A DNA stretch of 41,681 bases from Alphaproteobacteria bacterium (GCA_019240125.1 JAFAYW010000110.1:1-41681), one strand, 5' to 3'; shown: positions 24,777 through 33,310, counted from the first letter of the stretch. Program-made: numbers and translations. The notes: generated by a model from the letters alone, not told the origin.

Positions 24777-27700
24777 TCAATCGCCGGCGGCTCGCAGCGG
24801 GCTGGGCGAGATGCCCATCTGACGCCGAATCAACCGGGCGTAGAGCCCATTTCGGGCCAGCAACTCGCCATGATCGCCGAGTTCGGCGACGCGTCCCTGA
24901 TCGAGCACCACGAGCAGGTCGGCGTTGCGCACCGTCGAGAGGCGATGCGCGATGACGATGGTCGTGCGGTCGCGCATCAGGGCATCGAGCGCCCCCCGCA
25001 CCTGCTGCTCGCTGACCGCGTCGAGATGCGATGTCGCCTCGTCGAGGATCAGCGTCGGCGCGTTTTTCAGAAAGGCGCGGGCGATCGCGACGCGCTGCCG
25101 CTGGCCGCCGGATAACTGCACGCCGCGCTCGCCAACCCGCGTATCGAGCCCCTCGGGCAGGTTCGCAACGAACTCGGCGAGCGCGGCCTGATCGAGCGCG
25201 CGCAATATCGCCGCCTCATCCGCGTCCGGGCGCGCCAGCGCGACATTGGCCCGCAAGGTGTCGTTGAACAGATAGGTGTCCTGCGACACCAGCGAGATGC
25301 GCCGGCGTAGATGGTCGAGTTCGAAGTCGCGCAGATCGGTTCCGTCGAGCGCGATCTTCCCCGGCTGCGGATCCCAGAACCGCAGGAGCAGGCTGGCGAG
25401 CGTCGTCTTGCCGGCGCCCGAGGGGCCGACGATGGCAACGGTCGCCCCAGCGGGAATGGAGAGCGATACATCGCTCAATGCCGGTCGTCGTGCCCCGGGA
25501 TAGGCAAAGCCGACATCCTCGAAGCGGATAGCGGAGCCTCCGATCGGGGCCGGCGGCAGCAGCGCGCCGTCCTGTACCGCCGGCACCTCGTGATGCACGG
25601 CGTACAGCCGCCGGGTCGAAGCGATCGTGTCGGCGAGTTGGCGGCTGACCTGGGCAATCTCGGAGATTGGCAGAAATGCGGCTAAAGCCAGCAGGATCAG
25701 CAAGGGCAGGGTGGTCGCGGCGAGTGCGCCCTGCGCCACCAGTACCGCTCCCATGATCGCCACCGCCAGGCCGCCGAGGCCGGTGGCGATTTCCAGCTGA
25801 GCCGTCTGCAGTGACAGGTCGGAGAGCAGGGTCAGGCGGGTCTGCTGATAATCGCGCACCGCCGCCATAAACCCGTCGCGGCGGCGGCCGACCGCCTGGA
25901 ACGCGACGAGGTCGGAGAGGCCCTGGATGGTCTCGGTGACGTAGGCGCCGAGCAGCCCCAGCGCCTCCCGCGCCTCGCCCCCAAGCCGGTCGATGCGGCC
26001 GCGCTTCAACACCGGTGCGAGGCCCGCGAATAGGACAAAGGGCAACAGCGCGACCGCGATCGGCCAAGCGACGATGGCCAGGCTCACCAGCACCGCAGTC
26101 GGCACCAGTGCCGCGACCAGAGCCGGGGCCACAGTGTGGGCAAAGAAATACTCGATGGTCTCGATGTCCTGGCTGGCCAGCGCGATCAGGTCGCCCGAGC
26201 GGCGCCGCACCAGATAGGCCGGCGCCAGCGAGTCGAGCTTGCGGTAAAGATCGATGCGCATCTCGGCGAGCAGGCGGTAGGCGATATCATGCGCCAGCCA
26301 CGACTCGATCCAGTGCAGGCCGCCGGCGATCGGCGCCAGCAGCCCGAGCAGGATCAGCAGGTGACCATAGGGCGCCCCGGTCTTGACCGCGCCCACCGCC
26401 AGCGCCCCCACCACGCCGACCCCGATAAAAGCAGCAACCCGGCCGATTCCCGATGTCACGACAATGGCAAACTGATTGCGCCACGGTTGGATGATCTGCG
26501 TCAGGGTGCCGAGCGTCCTGAGGGCGCTCACCCGGGCCGCGGCAGCGGCCGTCGCGGCGGGCGCTTCTTCGCCGTAATCGGTGCTCTCACCCGGGTTACC
26601 GGGCGCGGCGATACGATCTTCGGCAAAGGTGATTTCGTCCTCGCCGCGCTCTTCGGCCTGCGCTCCCATCAGCTGGCGGTAAGCGCCGTCGCGGCGGATC
26701 AATTCGGCATGGCGGCCGGTCTCAACGACGCGGCCATGGTCGAGCACCAGAATGCGGTCGGCGCCGATCACGCTCGACAGGCGATGCGCCAGGATCAGGG
26801 TGGTGCGGCCTTGCGCCAGACGATCGAGCGCCTGCTGGATTACCGCCTCGTTCTCGGCATCGACCGAGGACAGCGCTTCGTCGAGGATCAGGATCGGCGA
26901 GTTGCGCAACAGCGCACGCGCGATCGCCAGCCGCTGGCGCTGGCCGCCCGACAGGTTGGCGCCGCGCTCGCCGATCAGCGTCTGGTAGCCTTGCGGCAAT
27001 TGCTGGATGAAATCATGCGCGTTGGCGTCGCGTGCCGCGGTTTCCAGTTCCTGCTGCGTTGCCTCGGGTTTGCCGAGCCGCAGGTTCTCCTCGACCGTGC
27101 CGTGAAACAGGTAGGTGTCCTGATGCACGACGGCGATCTCGCGCAGCAATGTGTCGGGGTCGAGGAGGCGCACATCCTGGCCCCCCACCCGCACCGCGCC
27201 GGTTTGCGGATCGAACAGGCGCAACAGCAGGCGCGCCACCGAAGATTTGCCCGACCCGCTCGGTCCGACAATGGCAATCCTCTCGCCGGCCGCGACCGCG
27301 AAGGACAGCCCGTCATGCGCCGGCCGCCGGCCACCAGGATAGGAAAAATGCACGTCGTCGAATTCGAGGGTTGGGGCCAGCCGCCCAACTACTCCCTCGC
27401 GCCCATCGCGAGAGAGGACGGGGGTGAGGGCGCGCGCTGCAGGCTCGTTATTTAGTAGACCCTCACCCGTCTTGGCCCTGGCGGGCCAATCCACCCTCTC
27501 CCGCATTGCGGGAGAGGAATCAGCGGCAATGAGTGGTTCGGCTTCGAGCAGCGCGTGGATGCCAGCGGCGGCCGACTGGCCGACCATGCCCTGGTGCAGC
27601 ACCGCGCGCAGGTCGCGCAGCGGACGGAACACCTCGGTACCGGCCATCAGCACGATCAGCAAGGCCTCGATCGTCATCTGGCCGTGGGCAACGCGCCAGA

Positions 27701-28484
27701 CGCCGAGCGCTAAGGCGGCCGCCGCGCCGATCGCGATGCCGGCATCGGTGATGCCGCGTGTCATAACGCTGGTCGAAAGCACCCGCATCGTCGTGTCGGA
27801 CAGGTGGCGGGCGCGTTCGGCGAGCCGGTTGCCATAGGCAGTGCTCTGGCCGAACGCCTTCAAGGTGGGCAGACCCTGCACCGCGTCGAGAAATTCCGAA
27901 CCGAACCCCTTCATCGCCTGCTGGCGGACCCGGCCGGTGCGGCTTTCGCGACGGTGGAACATCGCCGGCGCGATCAGCGTCACCAGCGCGAAGGCCAGCA
28001 TCACGGCGGCCACCGGCGCATCCCACCACACGATGAACAGAAAGATCGCTAGCGGTGTCAGGGCCGAAATCGACACTTGCGGCAGATATTGGCCGAAGAA
28101 ACTCTGCAATTGTTCGACACCGTCGACCACCGACAGCATCACGCCGCCGGTGCGTTCGCCGGCAAACCAGGCCGGTCCCAACTCAGCGATCTTGTCGTAG
28201 AGCTGGCGGCGCAGTTTCTGCTGCACGATCCCGGCATTCTGGTGCGCGATCACAGTGCGGGCGTGGTCGCACAATCCGCGCATCAGCACCGCGGCAGCCA
28301 CCCCGACCGCCAGCAATGCCACGGTGTTAAGCGCCGTGCCGGTGAAGACGCGCGCCAGCAGCACGCCAAGCAGGGCGACCCGGGCAATGCCAAAGGCGGA
28401 GCCGCACAATCCCAGCAGGATCGCGAGGCCGATGCGGCCACGCAGACCGCGGGTCAGCTCCCAGAGCCGGCGGTCGAAATACAT
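24777..28484 (-). CDS. Fused double ABC exporter (TMD-NBD-TMD-NBD), CydDC-like
   Basis: The 1235-residue protein joins two complete half-exporters. Half one: membrane domain about 15-310, linker, then Walker A GPSGSGKS at 407-414, signature LSGGQRQR and Walker B LILDEALSSVD. Half two: membrane domain about 665-960, then GPSGAGKT, LSGGQRQR and LILDEATSHLD. Both ATP sites look intact. The layout resembles fused CydD-CydC thiol exporters, but no cydAB genes are nearby and the substrate is unknown. A palindromic element (27392-27517) is translated in frame as residues about 323-365 of the first linker. The start ATG overlaps the cupin stop (TGATG), so the two are translationally coupled; the frame opens slightly upstream at 28523. 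Confidence 0.9.
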   Translation of the reverse strand: MYFDRRLWELTRGLRGRIGLAILLGLCGSAFGIARVALLGVLLARVFTGTALNTVALLAVGVAAAVLMRGLCDHARTVIAHQNAGIVQQKLRRQLYDKIAELGPAWFAGERTGGVMLSVVDGVEQLQSFFGQYLPQVSISALTPLAIFLFIVWWDAPVAAVMLAFALVTLIAPAMFHRRESRTGRVRQQAMKGFGSEFLDAVQGLPTLKAFGQSTAYGNRLAERARHLSDTTMRVLSTSVMTRGITDAGIAIGAAAALALGVWRVAHGQMTIEALLIVLMAGTEVFRPLRDLRAVLHQGMVGQSAAAGIHALLEAEPLIAADSSPAMRERVDWPARAKTGEGLLNNEPAARALTPVLSRDGREGVVGRLAPTLEFDDVHFSYPGGRRPAHDGLSFAVAAGERIAIVGPSGSGKSSVARLLLRLFDPQTGAVRVGGQDVRLLDPDTLLREIAVVHQDTYLFHGTVEENLRLGKPEATQQELETAARDANAHDFIQQLPQGYQTLIGERGANLSGGQRQRLAIARALLRNSPILILDEALSSVDAENEAVIQQALDRLAQGRTTLILAHRLSSVIGADRILVLDHGRVVETGRHAELIRRDGAYRQLMGAQAEERGEDEITFAEDRIAAPGNPGESTDYGEEAPAATAAAAARVSALRTLGTLTQIIQPWRNQFAIVVTSGIGRVAAFIGVGVVGALAVGAVKTGAPYGHLLILLGLLAPIAGGLHWIESWLAHDIAYRLLAEMRIDLYRKLDSLAPAYLVRRRSGDLIALASQDIETIEYFFAHTVAPALVAALVPTAVLVSLAIVAWPIAVALLPFVLFAGLAPVLKRGRIDRLGGEAREALGLLGAYVTETIQGLSDLVAFQAVGRRRDGFMAAVRDYQQTRLTLLSDLSLQTAQLEIATGLGGLAVAIMGAVLVAQGALAATTLPLLILLALAAFLPISEIAQVSRQLADTIASTRRLYAVHHEVPAVQDGALLPPAPIGGSAIRFEDVGFAYPGARRPALSDVSLSIPAGATVAIVGPSGAGKTTLASLLLRFWDPQPGKIALDGTDLRDFELDHLRRRISLVSQDTYLFNDTLRANVALARPDADEAAILRALDQAALAEFVANLPEGLDTRVGERGVQLSGGQRQRVAIARAFLKNAPTLILDEATSHLDAVSEQQVRGALDALMRDRTTIVIAHRLSTVRNADLLVVLDQGRVAELGDHGELLARNGLYARLIRRQMGISPSPLRAAGD
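27392..27517. repeat. Palindromic element translated inside the ABC exporter gene
   Basis: The 126-base element contains three nested pairings: CTCGCG-cccat-CGCGAG (27396-27412), the long-range arms GACGGGggTGAGGG (27417-27430) with CCCTCACCCGTC (27460-27471), and the perfect ten-base hairpin CCTCTCCCGC-att-GCGGGAGAGG (27495-27517). This structure matches the dispersed REP/MITE-like elements with CTCTCCCGC and CCCTCACCC ends seen between genes in many proteobacteria. Here it lies within coding sequence, is 42 codons long with no stop, and encodes the linker stretch EGLLNNEPAARALTPVLSRD and flanks. Confidence 0.75.
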
Positions 28485-28930
28485 CAGCGCACCTTCTCTT
28501 CGGAATTGGCCGAGCGGTCGCAATCGCTGAGGGTGCGCGGGTCGTCGACATCTACGGTCAGATGCTCGGTCGGGCGCGGCGTCGCGGTGATCAGGCTGAC
28601 CCCGTCTGGCGCGTGAAAGCGGTGCCAGGCGCCTTGCGGCACGACCACCGTCATGCCGGCTGTGAGTTCGTGCGTTTCGATCTTGCCGTCGACGATCAGG
28701 TCGACCGATGTTGTGCCGTCGATGATCTGCACCAGTTCGTCGCCATTGGGGTGGCGTTCCCAGGCAGCCCGCCCGGCGAATTTGGCGCTGTAGATGTTGC
28801 CGTCGCGGTATGGTGTCAGCGTTACGAAGGCGCCCGTCGCCTTGCGCTCGGCCTCGGTCGATTCCGGCCTGCGGCCCTGCATCATCGGCATTTTAGCAAG
28901 CGTCGCTTTCAGATCGAGTATCGCGGTCAT
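28484..28930 (-). CDS. Cupin-domain protein
   Basis: The 148-residue protein has a single cupin barrel. Motif one, WERHPNGDELVQIIDG, gives ligands His60 and Glu65 (with Asp64), and motif two, PQGAWHRFHAPDG, gives His103. It may be a small metal-dependent enzyme, a binding protein or a sensor. Its stop overlaps the start codon of the giant exporter (TGATG), so the two are made together. It diverges from the LysR gene across a 101-base gap with a palindromic operator, which suggests LysR control. Confidence 0.85.
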   Translation of the reverse strand: MTAILDLKATLAKMPMMQGRRPESTEAERKATGAFVTLTPYRDGNIYSAKFAGRAAWERHPNGDELVQIIDGTTSVDLIVDGKIETHELTAGMTVVVPQGAWHRFHAPDGVSLITATPRPTEHLTVDVDDPRTLSDCDRSANSEEKVR

Positions 28931-28988
28931 CTCACCGGCTCCGGTTCCCTATCGCCTTATCGAACAGTGTAGTGATACGAATGCCTAG

Positions 28989-29008
28989 CTCAAATCGACA
29001 AATTTGAG
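28989..29008. promoter_or_regulatory. LysR-type operator palindrome in the divergent promoter region
   Basis: CTCAAAT (28989-28995) and ATTTGAG (29002-29008) are perfect seven-base arms around CGACAA, containing the T-N11-A pattern usual for LysR regulators. It is 23 bases before the LysR start codon and about 58 bases before the cupin start on the other strand. Its AT-rich character stands out in this GC-rich DNA. Binding by the adjacent LysR protein is inferred. Confidence 0.6.
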
Positions 29009-29031
29009 ATACGGCGATACAGGATCGTTTC

Positions 29032-30048
29032 ATGGATACCTTTGACGACACGATCATTCCCGGTGCTGAATTCCGCCGCGACAGGGACGGGACGACGGCC
29101 GCACCAGGCGGTCTCGACTGGGACAATGTCAGAGTGTTCCTGGCCGTGGCGCGGCATGGCTCGTTGCGGGCCGCCGGCCGCGCCTTGGGCCTGAGCCAGC
29201 CGACGATCGGCCGCCGCCTCGCGAGCTTCGAGGCGACTTTCGGTGGCCCGACGCTGTTCGATCGCCGGCCGGAGGGCTTGCGGCTCAACGCCGCCGGCGA
29301 ACACCTGATCCCGGCCGCCGAAAGTGTGGAGCGCGCCGCGCTGATGCTGGAACGGCGCCGCGCCGCCGCCTCGCCGGCGCTGAGTGGCACGGTACGCGTG
29401 TCGGTCGGTGCGTGGGCGGCCAATTTTCTGGCCTGCCACCTCGCCGGCCCGCATACGACACCCTTACCCGCCGGCATCACGCTTGAGCTGGTCGAATCGC
29501 AGCAGACAGCGAACCTGGCCCGGCGCGAGGCTGATCTGGCGCTGCGGCACCACCCGCCGCAAGGCGGCGACCTGTACGTCAGCAAGGCCGGCGTCTTCGC
29601 GGTGGCGGTATATCGCCGGAATGACCATAGCGGGAATGAGCAAGACTACCCGGCCTGGGTGACCTACACCGAGGAACAGGCGCATTACCCGACAGCTCGC
29701 TGGATGCAACGGCAAATTCAGGAGACGGGTGCCGCGGTCGCGCTGCGTGCCTCCAATATGAGCATGCAACTGGCGGCGATCCGCGCCGGCGCCGGGCGCG
29801 GCATACTGCCGTGCTTTATCGGCGATCAGGACCCGCTGCTGACACGAGTGGGCGATACGGTGCCGGAGATTGCCGCGGAGTATTGGGTTATCGTGCATCG
29901 TGATCTGCGGCGTGCACTGTGCGTGCGCGCGGTAATCGACTGGATACGAAACTTGTTCGCCGAGCGCGCCGACCTGCTGCTCGGAACCGCCGCTGCTGGT
30001 GGGGCTTCCGCGAAATCGGTGCGGAAATTATTGGAGGAAGCATCATGA
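29032..30048 (+). CDS. LysR family transcriptional regulator
   Basis: The 338-residue regulator has its winged helix-turn-helix at about 28-88 (GSLRAAGRALGLSQPTIGRR at 43-62, then LFDRRPEGLRLNAAGE), preceded by an unusual 27-residue acidic/basic extension. A periplasmic-binding-like effector domain follows from about 120. It diverges from the cupin-exporter genes and overlaps sodC by four bases (ATGA), so it is the first gene of a LysR-sodC-udh operon. The perfect palindrome upstream is the probable site for self-control and control of the divergent genes. The effector is unknown. Confidence 0.9.
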   Translation: MDTFDDTIIPGAEFRRDRDGTTAAPGGLDWDNVRVFLAVARHGSLRAAGRALGLSQPTIGRRLASFEATFGGPTLFDRRPEGLRLNAAGEHLIPAAESVERAALMLERRRAAASPALSGTVRVSVGAWAANFLACHLAGPHTTPLPAGITLELVESQQTANLARREADLALRHHPPQGGDLYVSKAGVFAVAVYRRNDHSGNEQDYPAWVTYTEEQAHYPTARWMQRQIQETGAAVALRASNMSMQLAAIRAGAGRGILPCFIGDQDPLLTRVGDTVPEIAAEYWVIVHRDLRRALCVRAVIDWIRNLFAERADLLLGTAAAGGASAKSVRKLLEEAS

Positions 30049-30578
30049 GGAACTTGTGGGTCGCTTTTTTCGGCGCGGCAGCATTGGCAGTGGCGGCGGG
30101 CAGAGCCGGCGCCGCGGAGCTGCGCGCCGAAATGCGAGCGGCGACGCCAGCCGGTCCGGGTGAGCTTGTCGGCACGATTACCGTCGCCGATTCACCGCAG
30201 GGCGCGGTGTTCACCACAGCGTTGAAGGGGCTGCCGGCCGGTCCGCACGGCTTCCACGTGCATGAGAATGGCTCCTGCGACCCGGGCACTGCCAATGGGT
30301 CGCCGGTGCCGGCCGGCGGGGCGGGCGGCCATCTCGACCCGCAGCAGACCAAGCATCATGAGGGACCCGAGGGCCATGGCCACCTCGGCGATCTACCGGT
30401 GTTGCAGGTCGGCGCCGCCGGCACCGCTGACCAGAAGTTGACCGCCGCGCATATCCAGGACGTGACGACGTTGCGTGGCAAGGCGGTGGTCATCCACGCC
30501 GGCGGCGACAATTACAGTGATCAGCCGCAACCCCTGGGCGGCGGCGGCGCCCGCATCGCCTGCGGCGTCCTGCAATAG
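30045..30578 (+). CDS. sodC: Periplasmic Cu/Zn superoxide dismutase
   Basis: SodC turns superoxide into oxygen and hydrogen peroxide in the periplasm. The 177-residue precursor has a signal peptide (cut near AGAAE, about 24). Metal ligands are His71 and His73 (GFHVHENGSC), bridging His96 (GGHLDP), zinc His105 and His113 with Asp116, and copper His151. Cys78 and Cys173 form the expected disulfide, and Arg170 is the active-site Arg. The ATG at 30045 has a GGAGG site and overlaps the LysR stop. The coupling to LysR and a sugar-acid dehydrogenase is unusual. Confidence 0.94.
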   Translation: MRNLWVAFFGAAALAVAAGRAGAAELRAEMRAATPAGPGELVGTITVADSPQGAVFTTALKGLPAGPHGFHVHENGSCDPGTANGSPVPAGGAGGHLDPQQTKHHEGPEGHGHLGDLPVLQVGAAGTADQKLTAAHIQDVTTLRGKAVVIHAGGDNYSDQPQPLGGGGARIACGVLQ

Positions 30579-30608
30579 CCCCTGCAATCGACAAAAACGG
30601 AGGGCCTT

Positions 30609-31409
30609 ATGCATCGGGTTCTGATTACCGGCGCGGGCGGTGGCATTGGCCGCGCCCTGCGCGAGACACTACGCGGCATCTACCCGATATTGCGGCTGTC
30701 CGACCGGGTGGCGATCCCGGCGGCGCGCGACGGGGAAGAGGTTATGGACCAGCTCGATATCGCTGACATGGCGGCGGTCGAGCGGCTGGTTGCCGGGGTT
30801 GACGGCATTGTGCATCTCGGCGGCATCTCCGGCGAGAGCAGCTGGGACAACATCCTGCAAAGCAACATCGTTGGCCTCTACAACGTCTTCGAGGCAGCGC
30901 GCCGCGCTGGGGTCAAACGCATCGTGATGGCGACTTCGAACCACGCGGTCGGTTTCTACCCGCGCTCCCAGAAGATCGATCATCAGGTCGTGGTCCGACC
31001 CGATAGCCGCTACGGTGTCAGCAAGGCATTTTCGGAAGCGCTGGGCGCGATGTATGCTGATAAGCACGGCATCGGCTTCCTGGGCACTCGCATCGGCAAT
31101 TTCGGGGCAAAGCCGATCGACAGCCGGCGTCTGGCGATCTGGATCAGCCCGCGCGACTACACCCAGCTCGTACGTATCGGGCTCGAACATCCCGAAATTC
31201 ATTTCGAGATCGTCTATGGCGTCTCGGACAATGCGCGCTCGTGGTACGACAATTCCAACGCCTACCGGCTCGGTTACAAGCCACAGGACAACTCAGAGCC
31301 ATATGCCGCCGAGGTCCTGGCCGCCGAAGAGGGCCAGCCGAAAGACCCGATCGCCGAATATTACCAGGGCGGCACCTTCCCATCGGGGGAATATTCCCGG
31401 CCCCGATAG
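30609..31409 (+). CDS. Uronate dehydrogenase-like NAD-dependent SDR enzyme
   Basis: The 266-residue protein is a short extended-SDR enzyme with Rossmann motif GAGGGIG (8-14) and catalytic Tyr135 and Lys139 in YGVSK. Its sequence follows Agrobacterium uronate dehydrogenase closely: GIVHLGGIS (66-74), NIxGLYNxxEAAR (86-98), SSNH-like TSNH (109-112), and the C-terminal QGGTF. Uronate dehydrogenase oxidises galacturonate or glucuronate to aldaric acid lactones with NAD+. No other uronate-pathway genes are adjacent, so the substrate may differ. It lies 30 bases after sodC in the same operon with a GGAGGG ribosome site. Confidence 0.85.
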   Translation: MHRVLITGAGGGIGRALRETLRGIYPILRLSDRVAIPAARDGEEVMDQLDIADMAAVERLVAGVDGIVHLGGISGESSWDNILQSNIVGLYNVFEAARRAGVKRIVMATSNHAVGFYPRSQKIDHQVVVRPDSRYGVSKAFSEALGAMYADKHGIGFLGTRIGNFGAKPIDSRRLAIWISPRDYTQLVRIGLEHPEIHFEIVYGVSDNARSWYDNSNAYRLGYKPQDNSEPYAAEVLAAEEGQPKDPIAEYYQGGTFPSGEYSRPR

Positions 31410-31435
31410 GAAGCGTTCCGCCCCGAGTTCGCCTC

Positions 31436-31457
31436 CCGGCGCGGAGCCTCGCGCCGG
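31436..31457. terminator. Strong stem-loop between convergent genes
   Basis: CCGGCGCG (31436-31443) and CGCGCCGG (31450-31457) form a perfect eight-base GC stem with a six-base loop, in the 55-base gap between the uronate-dehydrogenase-like gene and the convergent PAS gene. It lacks a T-run but is well placed to end both transcripts. Confidence 0.5.
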
Positions 31458-31464
31458 CGCCCTG

Positions 31465-32151
31465 TCAGGGGTTATCGCCGGCGCTGGCTGCACCGCGAAT
31501 GGCGGCGGAGTCGTCCTGGCCGATTTCGTCGACGTAGTTGTGCTTCACCGCGCAATCGCCGCACAGCCCGTGGCTTATGCGGACCTTGCTCGTCCCTCCG
31601 GCCCGATAATATTCCTCCGCTTCCTGCCACTCGGCACGATGCAATGCCTTAATCCGCTGGCAGAAGCTGCACAGCGTGATGATCGGCAATACGCTTTCGT
31701 TTTCGAATAGCGCCGCCAGTTTCTGGGCGTCGAACAGGTCGATCGGCGGCCGCACCGTCTCGCTCACCGTAACCGCCTGGACCAGGATGCCGTACACCAA
31801 ACCAGCGATGTGCAACGGCGTCATCGACAATCGCAATTCGCGTTTCACCCCTGGGCTGTCGCAGCGAGACGACAGGGCGACCGGGCGCGCGGTAGCAATG
31901 ACGCTATGAAAATGGCGGCGATAGATGTCTCGCACATCCTCATCTTGCACCATGTCTATGATATTCGTGCCCAGCACCGCAGCGCTCGTCAGCTGTTTGG
32001 CGCCGTTGCTGCGGGCAAACTCGTCCCAGCGCGTCGATCCCGTTGCGACGAGCCGATAGCTCCGATCGACCGCATAGCAAACGCCCTCGACGCAATCGAG
32101 AAGATCGCCGAGGTGCCAGCCTGTCAGCAGGCCTGCATTGAACGCCGTCAA
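31465..32151 (-). CDS. PAS-domain protein with CxxC...SHGLCxxC tail
   Basis: The 228-residue protein has an N-terminal PAS-like sensor domain (about 15-130) and a C-terminal Cys/His cluster: Cys161-x2-Cys164, Trp175, Tyr181, His194, Cys197-x2-Cys200, in the form CSFCQRI...W...YY...SHGLCGDC. The same tail pattern (CxxC-K-x-W...Y...SHGIC-x-x-C) is known at the ends of many PAS and response-regulator proteins, where it looks like a metal-binding domain of unclear role. There is no kinase, cyclase or DNA-binding domain. No signal peptide. It may be a stand-alone redox, metal or ligand sensor that signals by contact with a partner. Confidence 0.75.
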   Translation of the reverse strand: MTAFNAGLLTGWHLGDLLDCVEGVCYAVDRSYRLVATGSTRWDEFARSNGAKQLTSAAVLGTNIIDMVQDEDVRDIYRRHFHSVIATARPVALSSRCDSPGVKRELRLSMTPLHIAGLVYGILVQAVTVSETVRPPIDLFDAQKLAALFENESVLPIITLCSFCQRIKALHRAEWQEAEEYYRAGGTSKVRISHGLCGDCAVKHNYVDEIGQDDSAAIRGAASAGDNP

Positions 32152-32354
32152 CGGTTTCTGCTAACGATCCGGAGAGGGATCAGGATCGCTGCGCTGTTGC
32201 GACCAGGGCACGACAGCGCAGAACATGCCGAGCGCTTCATGTATGCCGATCGCGCTTCCATCCCTGTCGGACGCCAGCCTTTTCACGCCTGCGATATAGA
32301 TGTTGCTTAACTGACAGCGGATCAAGTTGTGGGCAAGGCAGCAGCGCAGGCCCG

Positions 32355-32400
32355 CCGTCTCGCGTCGCGATCGGCCGCTTCCCTTAGCGGGACGAGACGG
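32355..32400 (-). terminator. Long-loop hairpin across the EamA transporter stop codon
   Basis: CCGTCTCG (32355-32362) and CGAGACGG (32393-32400) are perfect eight-base arms with a 30-base loop containing the transporter stop codon. On the minus strand it would form at the end of the transporter mRNA. The long loop lowers confidence. Confidence 0.3.
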
Positions 32401-33310
32401 CTGGCGCCGGCGCCACCCGGCGCGGCCGGCGCAAGGTCTCACGCCACAGGATGTACAACCCGGAGGCCACGACGATGGCGGAGCCGAGCAGCAGGGCCGG
32501 GGTCGGCACGTCGCCCCAGATCGCGAAGCCGAGGATCGACGCCCAGACCAGCGACAGGTAGTTGAACGGTACTACCGCCGAAGGCGGCGCCAGCGACAGC
32601 GAGCGGGTCCACCAATATTGCGCGATGCCATTTCCGACGCCCGCCACAGCAAGAGCGAGTGCGTCGACCCAGCGCGGCGCGCTGAAGCCCAGCGGCAGGA
32701 GAAACACCGTGCAGATCGTTATGACCGTCATCTGGTAGATCGCCAGGGTCTCGGTCGACTCAGTGGCGCTCATGCGGCGGATCGCAACCGCAACAGTGGA
32801 GATCAGAACGGCATTGGCCATCGCAAATAGAGCGCCGCTCGACAGACTGCCGGCGCCGGGCTGGGTGACCACCAGGACGCCTATAAAGCCGACGATCAGC
32901 GCCGACCAGCGGTGCGGGCCTACCTTCTCCTTGAGGATCAAGATCGACAGCAGGGTCGTGAACAGCGGCGCGGAAAAGCTTATTGCCACCGCCGAGCCGA
33001 GCGACAGCACGCGGAACGCCAGGAACATGCAGGTCATCGAGCCGAACTGCGAGACGCCGCGCTGCAGGTGCTCGCGATATCGGCTGGTGCGCAAGACGGC
33101 AAATCCGCGGCGCGGCAGCACGATGGCCGCGACCGCGAAGAATGCGAACAGGGCCCGGAAGAACGACACCTCGCCGACCGGATAGAAGGCGAGCTCCCAT
33201 TTCACGATGGCATTGACCCCGGCAAACACGACAGTCGAGGCCACCATGTAGAGGATGCCGAGCGGTATCTGATTGCGCCTTGCCGCTTGGGCATCGGCTG
33301 CGGTGGTCAT
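32384..33310 (-). CDS. EamA/DMT family transporter
   Basis: The 308-residue inner-membrane protein has about ten hydrophobic helices in two EamA repeats, the second starting near 150. Typical segments are GILYMVASTVVFAGVNAIVKW at the first helix (shown in part), SFSAPLFTTLLSILILKEKV (about 105-124) at the end of the first repeat, and PFNYLSLVWASILGFAIWGD (about 245-264) in the second. Members export metabolites or amino acids; the substrate is unknown. The ATG at 33310 is chosen; the frame extends to 33343. It stands apart from its neighbours by gaps of 89 and 232 bases. Confidence 0.88.
   Translation of the reverse strand: MTTAADAQAARRNQIPLGILYMVASTVVFAGVNAIVKWELAFYPVGEVSFFRALFAFFAVAAIVLPRRGFAVLRTSRYREHLQRGVSQFGSMTCMFLAFRVLSLGSAVAISFSAPLFTTLLSILILKEKVGPHRWSALIVGFIGVLVVTQPGAGSLSSGALFAMANAVLISTVAVAIRRMSATESTETLAIYQMTVITICTVFLLPLGFSAPRWVDALALAVAGVGNGIAQYWWTRSLSLAPPSAVVPFNYLSLVWASILGFAIWGDVPTPALLLGSAIVVASGLYILWRETLRRPRRVAPAPAVSSR

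Noticed and set aside
26136..27455. Long plus-strand open frame opposite the ABC exporter
   Set aside because: Antisense of conserved ATPase motifs; no start-site support and no recognisable domain.
24777..28484. Assignment of the exporter as true CydDC
   Set aside because: The fused layout fits, but no cytochrome bd genes are nearby and the substrate-specific residues cannot be judged by eye, so only 'CydDC-like' is given.
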